Of a stretch of DNA of 64,000 nt, positions 42,338-64,000 are shown in pieces. Positions within the stretch are counted from its first letter, which is position 1; each line of letters opens with the position of its first letter. Origin of the DNA: Rachycentron canadum (lineage: Eukaryota; Chordata; Actinopteri; Carangiformes; Rachycentridae); NCBI GenBank assembly GCA_038496675.1, contig CM076666.1, forward strand, positions 10,161,231 through 10,225,230, in the 5' to 3' direction. The position numbers were made by a program, and so were the translations under genes. The notes beneath the pieces were generated by a model. The model did not search any database. It was given only the letters and a program-made list of their open reading frames with translations, and was not told the DNA's origin.

Positions 42338-42397
<60 letters not shown>
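42338..42397. repeat. (TG)n(TA)n(CA)n microsatellite at right gap edge
   Basis: TG, TA and then CA units make an inverted-repeat-like compound array. Confidence 0.9.
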
Positions 42398-45300
42398 ACT
42401 GTGACTAAATTGAGATGATAATGATGGTGTCTGTGCATGTGTGTGAGCGCAACATGCTAATATCTATGAGCTACCACCAGTGTTAATGAGGCAGGGCTTC
42501 GGCCAGTTTTTCCCCCTTTCTCTTCTCCCTTTCTCGAGAAAAACACACAATCACACATTAATGGCCCACCAGGATGGTGTGACTAAGAGAGAAGAAGAAG
42601 AATGGATAGTGGTGGGAGGTGTACAAAAAGAGATGGGGGGTGGATGCAGTGAGAACTGTAATAATTGGTCAGTGTGGGCCCAAGGAAGACAAAGCCACAG
42701 GAGGATTCATGAGCAAATGGGCAGATACAGTTTGTGAAAACATGGTCCCCTTAGTCGCCTGCAGTCCCAGTGGGAGACAGAGGAGAGTGGGCATACTGTC
42801 AGCTGAATATTGTTCTCAAGATTCAGAGCTTTATTTAAGCTTTGATTCGAATTGCATTCTATTTTCTTTTCTCATAGTTTGAAAACATAATTTTCTGTGT
42901 ATTTTTGTTTTCTTAATATTAATTAAAGAGAAATGAGAAAGAAAATGCCATCAGAGAGAAACAACGGAAGGGAATTGGTGTTGTTGTTCGTCACTGAATT
43001 GCTCTGATAATGAGAATCGAATGGGGGCTGGCACGTTGTTATTATGCTCCTTGGCGGGGTGTTTGTGTCTGGGTCTGTGTTTTTGTGCATGCACTATAAT
43101 CATGTGCATACAATCCTAAGTGGCCAACACATGTTGGAAGAGAGCTCACCCCCCACCCTCCAGTGATGAGTGTTGGCTGTAAGGTAACCAGCAGAACACA
43201 AGTGCATAGACACAGACACCATCACTGTCAGGTGTGTTGAGGAGGTAATTGTCAGCGTGGCAGACCAGCAGCCAGTGGTGCAGAGAGGGAGAGCGCTGGA
43301 GAGAAAATGAGGAGCAGCCTCTGGTGGAGTCTGTTTGCCGGAGGGGCCAGCTCAATATCTGGCACTGGTTGTTTATCCAATCCCCTCGGTCCCCTTTGCT
43401 TTGTATTCTCCTTACTGTTCTGCTTTTTGCCTGCTTTTCCCACTCCTTGTTTTACTCACTCCTGTTCATGCTCGTTTCCAGATCTCTCCATTTATCTCCA
43501 TCATTTCTCTAACTGCTCAAGGCATTTCTCCCTCCATCCTCTCTCCCCCTCTCGTTGTTCTCCCTGGATCCCACCGAGAGGCTGCAGATTAATCTCAGCA
43601 GGTCTAGTCAAGGAGAGACCGAGAGTCACCTGTGTGTTTATCTTCTGGGTCTCCTGACAGAGTCCAGGCAGAGTCCTGGATGCATGTAGTCTCAAGGTGA
43701 AGAGATAATACACATTACTTATTCATCAGATTGTTAATCATCAAGAAACCTGCCAGTAATTGTTCTGCAAAGTTCAACAGCAGAGAGACTTAACTCTTTC
43801 AAATGGATTGTGCCCTATTAATATCTGTATTGTTTCCCACATCAGTGTTGTACCTGTCTAATATATATTCTCAGATATTATGTCTTTTGCTGATCAAACT
43901 CAAATCTAGTAATCAGCCTCTGACACTAAAGCGATGATTTTGGCAGCCATTTTTAGATTTATTATAATTTTAGCCCTGAGACAAAGCTACTTTATGATTC
44001 ATTCATCTACTAGAGTCAAATCTAGTCGATGAAAACATATTTCTGTCTTAATTAAATCGACAACAAATGAATCGACAAAACTTTGCAAACATTTAAAGTA
44101 CTTTACAAGGGGATGAAGTCTGAGCATTTTAATCTAACTACAGGCCTGCTACCAGGACCCTTTATTTTCATCATGTATTCACTTGTTTTAAACATCTAAA
44201 CTGGTATGTGAACACACACACAGACAGACACAGCTTTATAAATGTCATGCTCTGGTTTGAGTGTGACCAAATGCATCTGTGTACTGTCAGTGGTGATACT
44301 GTTGACATTTCATGTTGTGAATTGGAACGTTGTGCATCTCCTCGGCTCGTTTCCAATCTGATAAATCTGGTTGTGTTTTTCTAGCAACACCAGATGTTTA
44401 TGTTCTTGTGCATAGTCTGAAGATGAGTTGAAATTGGCAGTCACAAGTAACTCTTATTTATTTTTACCAAAATCACAAATCATTATAACTGACCAGTTTT
44501 GTTTTATGTGTTCTGGGTTTCTATAGAGCCTTTGCCTCTTTTTTTTCAATATTACTTTACTGTCACCTCTGTTTTTGTTCATCGAAGGGAATAAATGCCA
44601 GAAAAAAACCATTACTGTCACACATTGTATTGGAAGGAACGCTCTGCAGCACAATGGACCAGCTCTTATCAAACACCTTGTAATTTTAAGTCCATCTCTG
44701 AGTTATGTTGGTCCCTTCTTCTCTTTGTTTTTTTCCGTTCTTCCCCCTTTCTGTACTTCTCATCCTGTAGTGAATCTGAAGAGCTTCACATTTTTGAATA
44801 AGGCAGAAATCTCAGTAATTATTTCATTCACTTTCCATCCATCGTCCATACTTATCCTTATGGGGTCAGGATGAGCCAATCCCAGCTGACATCACATGAG
44901 GGACACACCCTGGACAGCTGACATATACAGACAGACAACCATTCATGCTCGCATACACAGTTTAGAATCACTGAGTGCCGGAGGAAACCCACGCAGGCAC
45001 AGGGAGAACATGCAACTTCCAGAAGGGTCCCGGGTTCAAACCCAGGACCTTCTTGGTGTGAGTCGACAGTGCTAACCACTGCAGCACCATGCCACTTTCA
45101 CACAACTTCAATACTGCTATTAAAGTAGTCAGAAATGCCTTGTGCATTTAAGGGACGGACAAAATTAGGGGCTTAATGTGCTTAATCTGCCCCATTAAAC
45201 AAATTATTTCTTTACATTTTACTATATACTATACACTAATATAAATATATTCTTTATGCATACTTTATATAAAAAATCATTAAGTATACATTTCACTTGT

Positions 45301-45923
45301 AGTGTCTATCAACTGGTTTTGTGTGTGTGTTTGAATAGCTGTGTGTGAATGGATGAGGGTGTGTATGGCTTAAGTGTGTAACCCACTGTATGAAAACAAG
45401 TAGATGTTTGTATTACATCCCCCTCTCTCATACCCCTGCCAGCTCATGAAAACTGAATGAAGGCCTGTTTGTGTGTGTGTTTGTGTGCATGTGTTTGTGT
45501 GTGCATGTGTGTCTGTGCACATGTCTGTCTTCACATGGGTTGATGGGTTGATCAGCTATTCTGTCAGATCTTTTACCCAAGGACAGGGACAGCACCCCTG
45601 CTGAGAAACCCATGTGTGCATATGAGTGTTTGTGTGAGAGACAGGGTTGAGTGTCACAGGGGGAAAATCAAGGTATGTGTGGTATTTGGCTCTGCAGGGT
45701 TGGACAGATGCAGGTTGAGTGTGATGGGGTTGATACCGATTAGGTTCTGATGATGCGTCTGTTTTTCCTTTTTTTCTGTTTATGTCATATTATTAATTTA
45801 GTTAGTGCTGAAATCTACATTTCAGCAGAAGCAGCTTTGCAATTTTCTCCTGTAGTTGTTGAGACACTGATTAACCTTTCATCTGTTTCTCCTTTTCCTC
45901 CCTCTACTTCTCCATCTCTTTAG
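42398..45923. other. Non-coding DNA directly upstream of strbp ATG exon
   Basis: No exon recognised. It holds a pyrimidine-rich stretch around 43380-43560, a SINE/LINE-type repeat at 44834-45095 and imperfect TG tracts at 45320-45520. The last 70 nt (45855-45923) are the polypyrimidine tract of the next exon. Confidence 0.55.
44834..45095 (-). mobile_element. tRNA-like-headed SINE/LINE-tail repeat (teleost type)
   Basis: Minus strand: GCTGCAGTGGTTAGCACTGTC, B-box-like GGGTTTGAACCC, GCATGTTCTCCCTGTGCCTG then CGTGGGTTTCCTCCGG, GATTCTAAACTG, GTCTGTCTGTATATGTCAGC and CCAGGGTGT, ending in GGATAAGTATGGAC and short ATGGATGG units. This order is a very common fish element. Two internal blocks (the CTCCCACAGTCCAAAGACATG region and the CTGGCGACCTG region) seem deleted. 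Confidence 0.75.
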
Positions 45924-46090
45924 AAGTATAACCTCTCGCAGAGTGGTGGCCAGAGTGACAGGAGAGCACATGAGGAGGAGAAACGGCGTGACAGCAACAT
46001 CCTGACCGGTAACCTTGCTTCCGCACCCCACCACGCTCCAGCAAGCGGGCGTCAGAAGGAAGGAATCGTGCGACCACTCCTCCTGCAGGC

Positions 46091-46093
<3 letters not shown>
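45924..46093 (+). other. strbp: strbp exon with 5' UTR and start codon at its 3' end
   Basis: A long pyrimidine tract ending in ctctttag precedes 45924, so this is an internal exon and at least one non-coding exon should lie upstream. The exon ends with the ATG at 46091-46093, followed directly by the donor gtaata. Joined to 53810 it reads [13 protein letters not shown], matching the remembered STRBP start M-RSIRSFANDDRH residue for residue in length. The ATG has G at -3 and, after splicing, A at +4, an adequate Kozak context. An alternative donor (accg|gtaacc) at 46009 would give an 85-nt exon without this ATG, and in the frame needed for exon 2 it has a TGA just before the junction. The exon is inferred from splice signals and phase only. 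Confidence 0.62.
45970..46005 (+). other. Upstream ORF (11 codons plus stop) in strbp 5' UTR
   Basis: An ATG at 45970 opens an 11-residue frame (MRRRNGVTATS) ending in TGA at 46003-46005, 85 nt before the proposed strbp ATG and out of frame with it (offset 121 nt). Bases around it are cacATGa, with C at -3, a weak Kozak context, so leaky scanning is expected. Real only if this exon is in the mature mRNA. Confidence 0.4.
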
Positions 46094-62641
<16,548 letters not shown>

Positions 62642-64000
62642 GTACAAATACACACACACACACACACACACGCACTTAAAGACACCATTGTTATCACCCA
62701 GCTGTTCTTGCCCCAAGCTGTCAGTATGCAGGAATCAGTAGGCAACACGCCTGTTACCAGACAAAAAAGACCCCATTGTCACCCAAACCGCACAAACTGC
62801 AGGCACGCAAACACACATACTACTTTGCAACTGTGCACGTGCATCTCTAGAAGAAGCTGTGTGGTGCTGCATTTTAATGATTGGTGTGGGAAACTATTGC
62901 CACTGCGAGGCATAAATCCATCTCTGACACCCCGAGGACAGTATTTGTGTGCATGCACTCGTGCTGTCACGTCCTTATTCACACACACACACTCGACCGA
63001 GCAGGGCAACTTCTGAGCTGCACGGCTTAGTGAATCCTGCCGTCCATTTCCTTTGAAGGCAGCTTGAACGAGGCTGGAATGTCAATGGGGATAATTGTAG
63101 CAGATACAAGAGCAGATAGGAGAGAGGGAGCTGTTTTGTCAATGAGCTACACCGAGCCTCATGAATATCTCAGACACTCTACCTCCCTAATGGATTTATA
63201 TTAGCAGAGCCCCTGTGAACCATTCTGCTTATCTTTCTGATTGTTTGTATAGATTGAGAATGTGCACAGTCGCTCAAGAATGATAAATGAATGCTGGGAC
63301 ATGCTGGTCAGTATATTTGCTGATGTTATTGATATTTACATTAGAAAACATTTAGAAAGCCCATGATCCCATGGTCCCATGACAGGATATCTTTGAAGAC
63401 AATTTTATGTGTTGCAAGATAACTGGGGCTTTTAAGTTCTTTCAGACATGCAGACCTTCATTAATACACAGATCCAGCTAAGATTTAGTGCTAATTTTGC
63501 CAGTTCATTTCGAGTTTTCCCACGTTCTTCATTAGGATGAGGCATAGACTGTATATAAAGGCCTCCTATCGTTTATGAGGTTGGATATCTCTACATAAGC
63601 CTGAATATTCTAGTTTAATTTTGTCTCTAAGTTTCCCCATTTAGGATTTGCAGCAATTAAAGCAATTGCTTTAATTTTAACTAAAACTACACACAATTCA
63701 AGACAAATCCTCCATATCAGCTTATCAGTAACCTACAGAGAATTCAGTTAACGTATAGTATCTAATTACAATATATAGATAATTATAATATATAGAACGT
63801 GTAAAATGTTTCAGGGTAAATATATATATATTATTATATTATATTATATTTAAAGTTAAAGGGTCACTTCACTGATTTCAGATATCAAGTAATGAAAGTG
63901 TGGTATAATATTTTCTGTGGCTCTGGAGTTTCCCAAAGTTTGAGAAAGACAGAAAGCCTGTTGTAAACTGGAGGTGTGGGCTCTGAATGTAAGACACAGG
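62642..64000 (+). other. strbp intron after exon 8, to window end
   Basis: Begins gtacaa and a (CA)n run at about 62649-62671. No exon encoding the expected HALRL-type continuation was found. An ATT/TA-rich stretch lies at 63820-63853. Confidence 0.75.

Noticed and set aside
41667..42438. Frames of 170-245 codons running through the 376-N gap
   Set aside because: They consist of unknown residues plus CV/HT/IY dipeptides from TG and TA repeats.

Overview
The window looks like nuclear DNA of a ray-finned, probably percomorph, fish. It is AT-rich and full of dinucleotide microsatellites, carries tRNA-derived SINEs and a Tc1-like element of the kind common in teleosts, and contains one split gene with canonical GT-AG introns. 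There is no bacterial, viral, CRISPR or operon organisation. Almost all short open frames are chance, microsatellite or low-complexity artefacts.

The one gene I can recognise is strbp (spermatid perinuclear RNA-binding protein, SPNR; ILF3/NF90 family), plus strand. Eight exons carry coding sequence: 45924-46093 (5' UTR plus the ATG as its last three bases), 53810-54072, 55119-55287, 57171-57447, 60166-60278, 61135-61230, 61614-61725 and 62544-62641. Every splice junction keeps the frame, giving 377 codons. They cover the N-terminus and most of the DZF domain. The rest of the gene, including the double-stranded-RNA-binding domains, lies beyond the right edge. Two features stand out: a roughly 50-residue acidic expansion inside the DZF domain, and an 81-nt (TG)n tract ending 24 nt before the last visible exon.

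Layout: 1-13.2 kb is non-coding with no gene seen. At 13.2-13.67 kb is a CpG-rich island with a possible splice donor, the best candidate for a strbp promoter and first exon about 32 kb upstream of the ATG exon. From 13.7 to 45.9 kb is non-coding DNA (a long first intron if that inference is right) with SINEs, a 636-bp internally deleted Tc1 element, other dispersed repeats and three assembly gaps in TG/TA repeats. A 15-base Nextera/Tn5 adapter remnant sits at the edge of one gap. From 45.9 kb to the end is strbp.

I found no new multi-gene system. The points most worth checking are the acidic DZF insert, the start codon isolated by an intron, the TG tract beside a frame-changing exon, and the adapter contamination. 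Comparisons with human STRBP and with fish repeat families are from memory and were not computed.
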